A stretch of 64,000 bases of DNA from Microstegium vimineum (Eukaryota; Streptophyta; Magnoliopsida; Poales; Poaceae), in NCBI GenBank assembly GCA_022036555.1, contig CM039129.1, forward strand, positions 23,345,305-23,409,304, given 5' to 3'. The position numbers and the translations under genes are program-made. Numbering within the stretch: the first letter of the stretch is position 1; the number at the start of each line of letters is the position of its first letter. This document shows positions 23,119 through 34,999 of this stretch, one piece after another. The notes below the pieces were generated by a model that was given only the letters and a program-made list of their open reading frames with translations, did no database searches and was not told where the DNA came from.

Positions 23119-26100
23119 TGTAACAGAACCGCCCAAATTACAAAAACTTAAGTCCAAAAACCGATCGCCGATGCGATAAATTTTCGTCCTTAGGCTTTCA
23201 TAACCCTGGTAGTCCGTGAAACCACGACGGATTTCAACCCTTGCTCATTCATAGCCAAGAATCGCTTTAGTTCAACAGACCATCCATATGTTACATAAAG
23301 TTCAAATACGAATACATCAGAGTACGAATTTTAAAAGTTATTACATAACCAAATCTCTTGCAGCAGAAATAGTTTTGAAACCAACTCACACACACTTAGT
23401 TCATTATAGTGCCAGTACTAAGTCGTTTCTCACAAAATCATAGATGAGGCTTCAGAGATGACCATCGCCCATGGTCCTAGTTGTCGCCCATAGCAGGGTA
23501 GAGACAGTTGGTGCAGTACCCGTAGTACATCTGCCGATCTGCAACAACATTGGGAACGAAGCCCTGAGTACGCGAATGTACTCAGCTAGACTTACCCGTC
23601 TTAAACTAAAATAAAGACACCAAGGACAATGCAGGCTTTCTATGGTAGTACAAGGTTGAACTCTCTTTTGTGGCAAAGCATTTACTATAGAGTACTTAAG
23701 AATGAAGCCATATTTATTAAACATTACCTGTCTTCTAGATTAGCACCTGGACTAAGCAATACACTTGATTAAGCATACAATAACCAGTTTGCCCTTCTGG
23801 TCTCATCATATCATTCCATCGGAACTATTCAAGTAATTAATTGTTCCCATAGCAGTGTAGCAATTGTCAAGTTCTCACTACGGGGAGAGACCGCGATTCG
23901 AATTGAATTTCTATCTAGCTGGAGGGTTTATTCCTCACCCAAACTGGTTGGCCCTTGAACAGGGGCGCGACAGTCGCCTATTCTACCATTCGAACCAAGG
24001 TCGATTCAGAATCATACTCAACAAGCCCAAGGACCGCCCGGCACCCCGTACATCCAGCCTAGTGATCAGCTAGCTGGCCTCGGCCTTACACTCCGCGTCC
24101 TCGTCACCCCGCAACAGCTTGCGATTCGCTTCATCCTTGGTTCGGTCAGTAGGTAGGTTTCGCGGCTCGAACGAGTTATCTTGCCAGCTAAAGGTGGAGG
24201 CATGCGTTCAACATGACAAGAGGGACACCATCCGATCGGCCCGCCAAAACGGCAGACACATACGCAAAATACCGGCCAAGGGCGCGCAACTCACCTAGAT
24301 GTTGCCAGTATCAGACGTACAAACAATTTACCAACCTTCCCGGTTGCCTTTCCATTCATGATGTTTTTCATACCCTCGGCTTCACCACGTAGAGCATACG
24401 TGACTTGTGTTACCAAGGAAGTCATATTTAATTAGCAACGCTAAGCATCTATCTTTACTATGCTACCAGGTTAACAAGGGTATAAGGATATCAAACACAA
24501 GGATCATGATATGCATCAAATAGGTTCATTCAACTCCTATACTTAATGCAACATCATAGTATAACATAATAAATTGATATCATAAAGTAGGGAGTTAGAA
24601 TGCTCCGGGGCTTGCCTTTTTTGAACGAGATAGGCTGGTGATCAGGACACTCCTGGAGTTCCTCTTCTGGTTCCTCGTTCACATGCCCTTTGTTGGCTCC
24701 TTGCTGACTGGCTTCGTCCTGCTCCTGGTGAAGGTCGTACTGTACTTCCTCCTGCGATCCTGTGTGATGCGTATATGCGAATGATATGAGACAAGGTATA
24801 ATATCAACCTATGGAAGACGATGAATATGCTGAGGTGTGGTATGCTCATGATGTTCTTTTCTATGTGTTCTCGAGTAGGTGCAAATTTCTTCTCTGGTAG
24901 TTAGTTATTATGATCGTCATTTAACAATTTACTTAACACACAAGTAACCAACAAATAACAACAAGGTTTAGCTTAGGATTACTTAACCTAGCTGGTTGAT
25001 TAATGCTTCAAAGATACACCAAAGCTTAATTAACAAATTAACATTTCTTCTTAGCAAAATTTGTTAACTAGAAAGCAACACAGAACTGCACACCCTATAG
25101 AAACAGTTCATTAAATTCTACAAAAATTACAGTAGCTTAACCAGGGGCAACATAGCTTACTCAAATTTTTCTAGGTTAACACTAGCAGTATTCTACTCTG
25201 CACAAAATTAGCAAGTTTAAAGATAATGATAGCTTAAAAATACTTAGTACAGTGAAATTGGTGAACCAACTAGTTTAGTATTTTTCCCAGTTACTATTCC
25301 TTACTGGAAAGCTACACAAAAAGTTATAGATATTTTTATCCATAAACCTATTCACTAAAAATCTTACAAGTTAACAACCTAAACACATTTTAATTGTTAG
25401 TTATTCATTTTTCCACAGAAACTACTCAAGATATAATTTTTCTAGCTTTTAACAACTAATTAGGATTTACTGGAACAAGAATTACAATTTTGGCAAAAGC
25501 ATAAAATAGCTTACTTGATTTATGTAGTTTTAATCAGTTTCAATATTTATTTAATCCTATACAGAAAAGTACTACAAAATACATATGCAATATTTTTCCA
25601 GGGTAGATCTACTTATATTAAGTACTCACAATTTATTTCAGGATTTTTAGACCAATATTCAGTGAGATATGATTTTTACCAATCATTTTACATTTTCTGG
25701 AAATAGGAAAACAAAAGGGGTTAGGCCTTTTGGCCCAACAGGCCACACATGCCCATTCGGTGAGGCGGCCTGGTCCCAAAAAGGGAACCGGCGCCTGATA
25801 GCGGGAGCCCGCGCGAGGGGGACCCCACGCGTCGGTGACACATGGCGGAGGCGAGGCTTTCGCCGGCGATTTCTTGCCGACGGCGAGGTCTCCGGCAGTG
25901 CGGTATGGCTCTACGGATGCGGCTACGTGAGGCAAATCCAGCGCAACCCTAATAACGTGCAATGGTGGTCGGAGTGAAGCTCGCCGGCGTCCATGGCGGA
26001 GCGGCGGCGCAGTCACACGACGGCAAGCCGAGACAGGCCACGGCGGCTTCGATTAAGTGAGGCTAAAGCTTTGCGGTGCTATGGCGAGTGCGGGGCTCGC

Positions 26101-27131
26101 GCTAACGTGAGACGACGGCGACTAGAGGGGTGCGGTCCACGTCGCAGTGCGAGGCAGCGGCGGCATAGAGCTCGCGCTCGCACGGAGGGGCACGGCGGGG
26201 TCTTACCGAGGCTCACCGGTCATCGTTGCGGGCTCGGGGAGGCGAGGCGGAGCTGCTGTGGAGATGGAGAGGGCGGCGGTGCTCCGAGGCAGCCGGAACG
26301 ACGGTGATGCCGCTCGGCGTCGCAGCAGCGGCGCGCTCTGGTGAGCGCGCGAGAGCGAGGGCGAGGTGAGAGCGAGAGAGGAGGGTGGCATTCGGCAGGG
26401 GATAGAATGGAGGGAGGAGGAACCGGGGCGCGTCCGCCTCGGGTGTAGGCGCGGCTCGGCCAGAGCTCGGCGGCCACGCGGGCGTCGTCGGCGGGCATAG
26501 CGGCCACGTGGCGCTCGGCGTCTGCGCGCGGTCGGGCGCACGCGCGCTGCGCGTGAGGCGGGAGCGGGAACCGGCGCGGGCGTGCGGGGCAGGCCGGGCT
26601 GGCTTGCTCTACTGGGCCGCTTCGTTGGCGCCGGCCCAGTAAAGTAAGGAATTCCTTTTTCTTTTTCTTTTCTGTTTTTGTTTCTTTGTTTTGATTTATT
26701 TCTTTTTCAAACAGGTTTAAAAACTCGAAACAAAGCTTTGGTGTGAACACCAAAGTTGTTCCAAATAATTTAAACTAACTTTTTGCTTGAGAAGTCTAGG
26801 CTTAATTCTTTATAGTTTTTGAGTTAAGATTTAAAATCAATATGTGGAACCTTTCTTTTATTAAAAGATCATGAATTCAACATGGCTTTTAAACTTTGTT
26901 TCTCATTTTAAGAACAGGGCTTTAGAAGCAAGATTAATTAAGTGTAGTGTTTTCAAGGTTGGATTCAAACACCAAGAATTTATGAATTCAACTTACTTTC
27001 ACTTTCTAAGCAAAGTTAACTTAAACTTGATTTCAATATGAGATGCCATGATGCTTCATGATGATGCTTATGCAATGAATGATTTGCAATGATCATGTGG
27101 ATTATGCAAAGCTTAACACCAGGGTGTTACA
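23119..27131 (-). mobile_element. Solo LTR of a Tekay-type gypsy element (4013 bp) inside copia pol
   Basis: Starts TGTAACAGAACCGCCC and ends CAGGGTGTTACA, flanked by CGGAT (23114-23118) and TGGAT (27132-27136), a 5-bp duplication with one C/T mismatch. Removing it rejoins the RT frame. On the minus strand it starts TGTAACACCCTGGTG. It shares with the LTR at 19818 and the solo LTR at 52338 the hairpin box (23566-23598), an ATTCGAATTGAATTT block near 23894, and a GC-rich part at 25700-26650. The ORFs in that GC-rich part are chance frames. Confidence 0.9.
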
Positions 27132-27136
27132 TGGAT

Positions 27137-28734
27137 CCATCAAAGCGTGTCCAACATCTCGGGGCTCAAAAGACGCGACAAAAGCCGAATGAGCAAAGTG
27201 GGAGAGAGATAGGACCTAGACCACGTGACTCGACGGTCGATGTCGCCGATGATGTTCTCCGGCGGGTGCTGCCGCTAGATATGCCGGGGAGCCTGCCTGG
27301 ACAAAGTGGCCTCCCCCTCAATAGCAGCTGGAGATCCCTCAGGTGCAATGGGCACGGACTGAGGAAGCTGCTCGAACGACCCCCATGTAGAGGAAGTAGT
27401 CGGTCAGGGCCGTGAGTCGAAGTGGACATCGCAGGGTCGATGGGGGCAGTCGGTGGAGTCGTCTCGAGATCACCCCAATCGGCATCGTCCTGCTTCTCCT
27501 CCACAAAGATGCTAGTGTTCACCTCATCATCACCTGCAAGCTCAAAAGCGGTGGAAACATAGGGCATAGTCTCATCGAAAGTAATATGACAAGTCTCCAT
27601 CACTCGGTTAGTCTCGAGGTTAAGTGCACGATAAGCACAAGAGTGAGTAGAATAACCAAGAAATATACTGTCAGAAGACAGAGACTCAAATTTGTCCAAC
27701 TTACCGCCCTTCTTGAGGATGAAACACTTGCACCAAAACACCCGTAGGTGACTTACCTTGGGTGGTCTCCCAAATCGCAACTCATAAGAAGTCTTTTTCT
27801 TGAAAGCTCGGAGAAAAATGCGATTGGAAACATAGCAAGCAAAACTGAGTGCTTCGGCCCAATACCGCCTAGGAGTCCTATGCTCATCGAGCATCGTCCT
27901 GCCATCTCAACAAGGGTCCGATTCTTGCGCTCAACAACACCGTTCTGTGCCATTGTCATTGCGGATAGCTCTCATGGCATTCTTAGGTAGCTCATTTTGC
28001 AATCTCAAAATCAGATCTCGAACAAGTGGAAAAGCCTCATCCTTACTCTCCAAAAAGAACACCCAAGAGTACCTCGAGTAGTCATCAATGACTACAACAA
28101 CATACCACTTCCCTCCTTCCGACCTAACCCGAGCTGGACCAACTGTGTCCATGTGTAAGAGCTCGCCGGGTTGTTTGGTCATAATATCCGTCACAGGAGG
28201 ATGGGAAGAGGCAACCATCTTGCCATGCTTGCAAGGATGGCAAACCAAATCTTTCTCGAACTTTAACTTTGGCAATCCTTGGATAAGGTCCATTGAGCTA
28301 AGCCTTGCAAGCAAGTCCAAACTCAAATGTCCCAATCTCCTATGCCACTTCCAAAGATCAGAAGAAGAAACAGCAAGAAGACAACGAGAAGGTCCAGAAG
28401 AGATAGAAAACTCTGCACGAAAAACCTTCCCAAAGGGCAAAATCCAGCAAACAAGATCACCACAAGAGTCCAAAATCCGAGACAAGTTTGGCTTAAAGCT
28501 CACCTCAAAACCGTCTTCAAGGAGTTGTGAAACCGATAAAAGGTTAAAATGCAAATTAGCATCCAAAGCAACATCCTTGAGGACAAAAGACGAACTGACT
28601 CGGATCGACCCTCGGGACACAACCTTACCTTTACTCTTGTCCCCGAATGTGATGTACTCGATGTGGTGCATGGGGTCGAGGCTGGAGAACCACTTGGCAC
28701 TTCCGGTCATATGGCGTGAGCATCCGGAATCCAC
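27137..28734 (-). pseudogene. Copia pol, first part: protease, GAG-pre-integrase, integrase
   Basis: The frame from 28734 opens with the protease active site MDSGCSRHMTG, followed by the GAG-pre-integrase zinc motif (LWKWHRRLGHLS and later CHPCKHGK) and the integrase core, with Asp in LLHMDTVGP and in RNDNGTE. The frame breaks near 27931. The overlapping frame 27959-27753 gives the third catalytic site (AQNGVVERKNRTLVEMA), and 27894-27166 carries on with RYWAEALSFACYVSNR, FGRPPKVSHLRVFWCKCF and FLGYSTHSCAYRALN. Beyond about codon 150 of that frame the sequence becomes a variable Pro/Ser-rich linker towards RT. There are at least two frameshifts. Integrase would insert element DNA in the nucleus; this copy cannot. 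Confidence 0.9.
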
Positions 28735-31074
28735 AAGCCAAGTCTCCCCTAGTCCTCCTTCCTACATCAATAAAAAGACATAGGGTGAGCAAACAGTGCA
28801 ACACTGGGGTTAGTAAACTGTGAAGGATACCAGTGTTGTCCCATTTTCCCAAAGAATGGGTTAGGAGAAAAACTAAACATCTCCTGTCCCATGGGAGGAT
28901 AGAGATCACCATGATGGGGAAAACGTGGTCCGCTAGCGAAGGGAGGAGTGAAGCCACCGCCACGAGGCCCGTAGTCATATGGGTCACGACCGGCACCCCG
29001 CCGGGCACGACCACCACGTGTTCTAGCCTCCTGAGGCCTAGCACCTTGAGGCATTGTACCTCTAGGCCTAGTAGTGCGCCTCGAACTTCCGGTTCATGCA
29101 CCTCAACTGGTTGGTGGTACATGTCCCGGTTGTTCAACTCAAACTGCCTCCGATCATCTCTCTTCCTCCTATAGCAAAACTCAGCCAAATGCCCATCCCG
29201 CTCACAACACTCACAATGGTACCTTACCACACTCTTGGTAGGTACTCTCTTGTTGGTTTGGGTGGCTCTAGCATTCTTAGGAAGGGGATCACTAGAGATG
29301 TCTGGCATTGTGTCAAGTGGGTTGCAAAGATGGTTCGGTTTGGAAATCCACACTTGCTTCTGTGGAGTGGTTTTGGGTGACTCTTCAAACACGTCATCTC
29401 TCACAGGAGACTCAGAGGGGTTGGTAGGCTTAGGTGGAGTGATCTTGGTAAGCTTGGGAGTTGTAGTGGGTTTCTCATTCTCTCTCAAACCACTGCACTC
29501 ACCGATCTTACCGAACATGCTATCGTCCTTCCCACCTATACCAAAGCCTACTCCCGTGCTGCCAACCCTTTTGCATTGGCTAAGCATCATCCCCAACTAC
29601 GGCTCTCGGCAAGACACCCAGCTCAAGATGAACCAAAGGTATGTGTTTTCTTCCTTGGTACGCATCTTGTCGTGTCTGCACGACACGATCTCAAGCTCCA
29701 AATCCTCAAAGCGATCCGACTCTCTAGCGCTATCTGAGATGACCTTCTCTAACACAGCGATCCTAGCATCCTTCTGGCCAGCTCAGAACGCAAGCCTAAG
29801 CAAGACTTGCACAAACCGAGTAAGCTAGGCCTAGCCTTCAGCTCACTGACCTCCTCAAGTAGAGTGCCATTCTTGTCTTGGAGAGTGAGAAGATCAGACA
29901 TGTGAATGGCGCAAGCATCACACTCTACCTCCTCGGTAACCACCACTGACGCATAGGCCGTTGAGCTTGTCCTCAACCTTTCCCTTCGACTCATCATCGC
30001 TTGAAGAAGCACCTCCATCAGAGCAGGCATCGATGTCGCTGAGGGAGGCGAGGAAGGCTCAGTGCTTGGCCTTCACCTTGTCCATCACCTTCTTGGAGGA
30101 CCTTTGGTGGTAGTCGCCCTTGGGCTTGTGCTTGTCCTCGAAGTGGTGCTCGCGCTTGTCCTTGCGCTTGGTGAAGCACCCACAGCTTTCTTGGGGCAGT
30201 TTGCGATGAAGTGATCCTCATCACCGCAACGGTAGCACCCCTTGGCCGAGCCACCACGTCGTCGGTTCAAACGGTTGTTGTGAAACCGTGAGAACCTAGT
30301 GATGACTAGGGCCAGCTCGTCATCTCCAATAGCCTCCACTTGCTCCTCTGTCACAGATATCAAAGACAAAGAGAACAAAGAGTGTGAAGGGTCAGAGGAT
30401 GAAGAAGACGTACCACCGGGGCCAGAAACCAACGCCATAGATGGTTTCGACGGGTTTTCAAGCTTGGCCCGGGTCTGGTAGTCAATCTTCGACGACTTGA
30501 GCTTGCTGAATAGCTCGTCCACGGTAAGGGCATCATAGCCTGACGATTCCTGAATAGCAGCCACCTTCATCTCCCATACCTTCCGATCAAGAGCATGCAA
30601 AAGCTTGATAGCCATCTCATGATCATCATAAGGCAAGTTGGCTCGATTAGCACACATCTTGTTGACGATAGATTGGAAGCGAGTGAACATCCCGTCAACA
30701 GATTCGCCGGCCAACTGAGCAAAGTTCTCGTACTCTCTACGGTACGTGTCGAAGAGTCTGGACTTGATTTGAGGGTTTCCCTCATAATATCTCAAGAGTG
30801 TTTGCCAGATCTCGTGTGCCGTAGTGAGACTCGAAACCCTCTCAAACTCCGGAAGAGACAAACAAGAGAAGAGAATGATACGGGCTCTTGCATTTGACGC
30901 ATGCTTCGAGACTTGGAGATCGGTGATCCGAGCGCCAAGAACCACGTAGTTCTCATTCTCACAAGTCTCCCAGAACTTCGTATCAAGCCCTTGGAGGTAA
31001 GCGGACCTGCGTACCTTCCAATAGGCAAAGTTGGTTCCATCAAAGTAAGGATGTTTACTAGCACCTCGCTCCAT
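28735..31074 (-). pseudogene. Copia (Sirevirus) gag with two zinc knuckles, frameshifted
   Basis: The likely start is the ATG at 31074 (MERGASKHPYFDGTNFAYWK), which begins the gag-polypeptide domain; an ATG six codons upstream is also in frame. The domain continues with HEIWQTLLRYYEGN and ESVDGMFTRFQSIV. The first knuckle is CYRCGDEDHFIANCP near 30194-30239, with Asp at the usual Gly position. After it the frame is lost, and the coiled-coil part is read at 30030-29749 (LLTLQDKNGTLLEEVSELKA). A third frame from 29596 holds the second knuckle, CECCERDGHLAEFC near 29164-29220, a feature of Sireviruses, then a Gly/Arg-rich tail best read in the frame at 29054-28767. There are at least three frameshifts. 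Confidence 0.85.
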
Positions 31075-31122
31075 GTCGCCTTCGCGGATCAAGAACTGTG
31101 TAAGGTGTGGATCAATCCTTAA

Positions 31123-31137
31123 CCGGCTCTGATACCA
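31123..31137 (-). other. Primer binding site of the Sirevirus, Met-tRNA type
   Basis: Minus-strand TGGTATCAGAGCCGG two bases after the LTR end GGTCCTTCA. It is the intact plant Met-tRNA primer site and sits about 50 bases upstream of the gag start. Confidence 0.88.
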
Positions 31138-31139
31138 AT

Positions 31140-32325
31140 TGAAGGACCGAGAACGGCGACCAGAGGCGGGGGGTGAATGGGAGCATCAAATTTCTCTTGA
31201 AATATTCAGGCCACTCTTCCCAAAAACAACCCCAACAAGCAAGCTTACTCCACCAACAATATCACGACCCTAGAGAGGGTGGATACCTTTGGTGATGACC
31301 AAGAGGTACAACAGATCTTCCGGATACCAAAAACTCAAAACCGAGACACCAAAAGTGAGGCTCACAAACCCTACAGAAAAGAGAAGAGGGCTCACCCAAA
31401 AATACTTATGAGAACTGGTCTCACAAGTATTTCATCAAGTTCCCTACGTGATTACGAAACTAACGCAACAAACGGAACTCAATTCAGAGTCCAGACGGGG
31501 GAGAAACGAGCTCAAGACTACTTCTGTCAGGACCACAAGACTATGCAGAGTGGTCCGACGGAAAAAAACAGCCAACAAGTACGCACCCGAGCTCCGGATT
31601 AGTGGTCCGACGGTACCACATGACCAATGCAAGTGGTCTGGTGGTATGGTCCGGTGCTAGGGGCTGTACTACTGGCTTTCGGGCAGACCACAGGACCACT
31701 CGCCTATGGTCCGGAGCCTGTCCAAGGTAGTCTGACGCCTAGTCCGACGCTCACGAACAGAGCCTAGAAACCCACGAAAAAACGATTTCACTCCGCCAAA
31801 TCTTCCCAAAACTCAATCAAATGAACTCCAACTGCAACCAAACTTTGTAGGCTTGATCCTTGTACAGTGGGGGAGCTATCCCGAATAAATCATCGCTCAA
31901 TTTGGCTTAGAGCAATGGGGGGAGAATATATTTGGGGAAAAGCTCAAGAACGAAGAACACCGCAAAGAAATCGCCCGATCTACGTAATCGTGAGGTTTGA
32001 GGAGAAACCCTTCGGTGCAACGATGCTCCTCAAGATTACGAACAACTGGGTTCAAACGGAATTGCAAGAGCTACTCCCTACAAAGAGATATCATCTCAGG
32101 AACAAAGAGGGAGCAAAAGAAAAATGCGAAGAACACAATCAAAACGAGAGACGCAATCAAGTAATCAAAGCCTCCATGGCTTACAGAGGGTAAGGCCTCC
32201 GATTCCCACCGAAAACAAAGTGCAAATCCTTACAAAGGTTGGAGAGATCAACCTAGGGACCTCATGAACTAGAGAGAGGTTAGAGAGAGAGAGAGTTGGG
32301 GCAAATGAGAGGTGTTCAAGAGGTG
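31140..32325 (-). repeat. 5' LTR of the Sirevirus, outer end lost against CACTA element
   Basis: Same family as the solo LTR at 17668-18889 (compared in reverse complement). The part at 31545-31750 holds many GTCCGACG and GGTCCGG-like copies. The outer 60-80 bases expected from the other copy are not seen; the sequence turns into CACTA subterminal repeats near 32325-32345. Confidence 0.8.
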
Positions 32326-32335
32326 TACTACTAAG

Positions 32336-32790
32336 TTTTACCCCTAATGCCACGCTTTTTTTGTGCGACACCAAAATTTTGTTGCAAGTAGGGGTGGTTT
32401 CACAACCATGGTTGTCGCAGGTTGCAATAGATGGTGTTTTTTGCCACGTAAATTGTTTTGTGGCTTCAAAAGTGAGAACGTTGCAAAAACTATGTTTTAT
32501 TGCAACCAATTGTAAAACGGTTGCAATAATTTATCAGTGTTGCCACGAATATATTTTCGTTGTGAGCAAAATTATTAACGTTGTAATAAAGTTGCACATA
32601 TCGCAACGTAAAGTTATTCATTGCGATAAGGTGCCACTTATAGCAACAAAAATTATCATCGTGGCGATAGCACAACCATGTTGCCACGATTTATTTGGGT
32701 TGTATGTAACAACGTTTTAGGTTGCAAAATGGCATACATAATGCAACCATAACGACATCTTTGCAACATATAATTTTTGGAGCATAATAA
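32336..32790. repeat. Left subterminal repeats of the CACTA element
   Basis: Short degenerate units around GTTGCAA, TGCCACG and TTGCGAT recur every 15-40 bases, for example in 32390-32440, 32500-32560 and 32590-32700. They match in type the right end in inverted orientation. In this family such repeats bind the element's own proteins. Confidence 0.75.
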
Positions 32791-33321
32791 AAGATTAGTA
32801 AAAAAGTAAAGTTCTAGGAATCAACCCTAGGACCTCAATGTCCTACAAGATTGTAGAAACCACTAGACCATGATGCCGTTCTTGTATTTGTGTAGGCAGA
32901 GTTTTACTTGAACTAGTATAGACCCGACTTATTTCTATTTAATCTATTAAGTTCGGTCTGTGCATGTACCGCGAGCCCCCCGTCGTCAAAAGGTCGCGAC
33001 GCGCAGCCACGATTGTGTGCGGCGCTCTCCTCTTCTGCACGCGCTCAATCGTGGTTGCAGGTCATGGAGCCGGCCGGAGTTATCGTTGTCGTTGGTCCGG
33101 CAGCCCTTGGATTTCCTGCTGCTTGACGTTTGGGCGGCATTTGGCAGCAGGCAACGTCGTCGTTGTGGTGCCCTAATTCGTACCTGGCGGATCGCTGACG
33201 AGATAAAGCAACCGATCGAGAACTGGCAAGTGTTCCGTCCTCCATCGTTGACGAGAAGAGAACGAAGTTGAATGATCTTTTGTTGGCCAACCATCATCAA
33301 CGATCCAACATGGTACGTGTA
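32791..33321. other. CACTA internal stretch without a supported gene
   Basis: Short ORFs on both strands at 32960-33300 overlap each other and show no domain. GC content is higher at 32960-33230. The stretch ends with the target duplication of the nested solo LTR. Confidence 0.4.
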
Positions 33322-33326
33322 TATAT

Positions 33327-34566
33327 TGTTGGGAATATGCCCTAGAGCTAATCATGTAGATGATTATATTCCGATTGTATCCATGATTAATAAAGTGTTC
33401 TTTGAATATCCATTATAGACAACTAGTATTGATTGACAATTATGTGAATTGTTTGTGGAACTCAATTACCTGAATGGTTATTCTAATAGTAGTCCCTGGT
33501 CGGCATTCTTGAAAGAGCACACTTGAATATTAGACCAGCACATGTATTAGTGGATGACTATGTTTCACAAGTCATAGACATAGAGATGTCAAACTAATAA
33601 TGTGGGCACATGTGAGACATGTAGGCTGGACTGACCCAACAAGAGAAAGTCTCTATTCATGTCATGTACGTTATGTCCTTAGACCTGAGATTGTGGTATG
33701 TACTCAAGATGTGAAACGATCTACTTAGAGACTATCAAACGCTACTCCGTTATTGGGTAGTTATAAAGGTGGTCCTTGGGTGGTTGGGAAACATGCTATG
33801 AGACATAGACAATCAAGATGGAATTTGCCCCTCTCTTCGTGAGAGAGATATCACTGGATCACTCATGTGATTGGATCAACAAATGCATGACCATGCTTGG
33901 GTTAAGTGTTAACCCACGAGTTGAACCATATATCGAGTGGCGAAGGGAATAACTTGTACATGGTCATAGTGGTTCGTCTGATATGATCATAGCGTATGCA
34001 TAGGAGTTGACACGCCTTGCTAGAGGCCGCTATCAACTATTGGTCGAGTAAGAGTACTTGGGCCATGTCTATGTATGCGTGAGCCCATAGGGTCGCACGC
34101 TTAAGGGGCTGGAAGCCTAATTCGGGTTGGACCCGAATTAGACTAGGTTTAGGGTTTCTAATGGGCCTCCACCGTGGGAGCTCGTTAGGATGCCTATATA
34201 AGCAAGGGGTGGGCGCGGGGCGAATTAATCCACTCTTTTGGCAGCCACCGTCGCCTCCCCACGCTCGCGCCTTTTGCTCCTCGCGGACCTAGCAGTCCGG
34301 AGGCGCAACGCTTCCTCCCTGCACGTGTGGGATTCCTCGGAGGTGCTGCATCTGGAGCACAAGGACGAACCGCGCGAAGGGGACGTTGAGACGGACGACC
34401 ACGCAACTGCACTGCCTGCTGCGACGCGCACGACTACATCAAGTCGTCTTCCGCTGCACCTGTGCGTCTAGTGGTAATCCCGTAACCTGTAACTAGCAGT
34501 AGATCCTGGTTTATGAGGTCGAAAAGTTTTGTTTTCTGGCTAGCGTAGCAACCTCGTATTCCTTCA
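33327..34566 (+). mobile_element. Solo LTR of a BARE/Angela-like copia element (1240 bp)
   Basis: Starts TGTT followed by GGGAATATGCCCTAGAG, the conserved start of grass BARE/Angela-type LTRs, and ends CGTATTCCTTCA. A perfect 5-bp target duplication TATAT flanks it (33322-33326 and 34567-34571). A TATA box (TATATAAG from 34195) precedes a GC-rich transcribed part. The 77-codon ORF at 34238 is in this part and has no domain. It sits upstream of the tnp2 gene on the same strand. Confidence 0.9.
34195..34202 (+). promoter_or_regulatory. TATA box of the BARE-like LTR
   Basis: TATATAAG about 370 bases before the LTR end, followed by GC-rich sequence; the position suits the LTR's own promoter. It could start transcription towards the CACTA transposase gene. 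Confidence 0.55.
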
Positions 34567-34571
34567 TATAT

Positions 34572-34999
34572 ATGCAAGTATTATGTATCTCGATCAATAT
34601 ATATATATGAATTGCACGAAGGTATTTGGATTGTTTTTGTTGATATAGCCATTTGAGAATTATATGGTTGTTGTAGAGTAATGTTAGCAGTACTTGATGA
34701 CCCAGCCATATATATATATATGATCGAATTACTTGCTGTAGAGTAATGTTCTTAATTATATGAAGATCACAGTACTCATGCATGCATTATATGTATCTTC
34801 ATATTCTCATATGTATTGCACAATTATGGTTGCTAATTTCGTGAAACTATTGTTAATTATATATGAATTGTTACACGTACAAAAGCTGATATATACCGTA
34901 TCAAGTCATATGAAGGATTTTCATTAATTAATTATTGCTTTTTCCTATAGCTGTTGTTTACTTTACATTGCCATGATCCCTTGAATTAACATGTTGCAG
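34572..34999 (+). other. AT-rich stretch before tnp2, probable intron or 5' region
   Basis: Very AT-rich with ATATAT runs. It ends ACATGTTGCAG just before ATGGCAC, a good 3' splice site, so the start of tnp2 may follow an intron. Confidence 0.45.

Larger units (their letters stand above)
21421..32325 (-). mobile_element. Sirevirus-type Ty1/copia element, 3' LTR not found
   Basis: Minus-strand order: LTR (32325 to 31140), primer site, gag with two zinc knuckles, protease, integrase, RT, RNase H, then about 200 bases to the boundary. Gag carrying a second knuckle of the form CECC...GHLAEFC, plus the RT phrases YVDDIIFGG and MMGELTFFLGLQ, fit the Sirevirus (SIRE/Maximus) lineage. A 4.0-kb gypsy solo LTR interrupts it between integrase and RT. 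No second LTR is visible left of RNase H, so the 3' end was lost or lies rearranged. 21421-21620 holds no gene. Confidence 0.85.

Noticed and set aside
25633..26753. ORFs of 100-177 codons, Arg/Ala/Pro-rich
   Set aside because: Same situation in the GC-rich part of the 4.0-kb solo LTR; no domain and no consistent frame between related LTRs.
28088..29828. Plus-strand ORFs up to 231 codons
   Set aside because: Antisense shadows of Sirevirus gag and integrase; no domain of their own.
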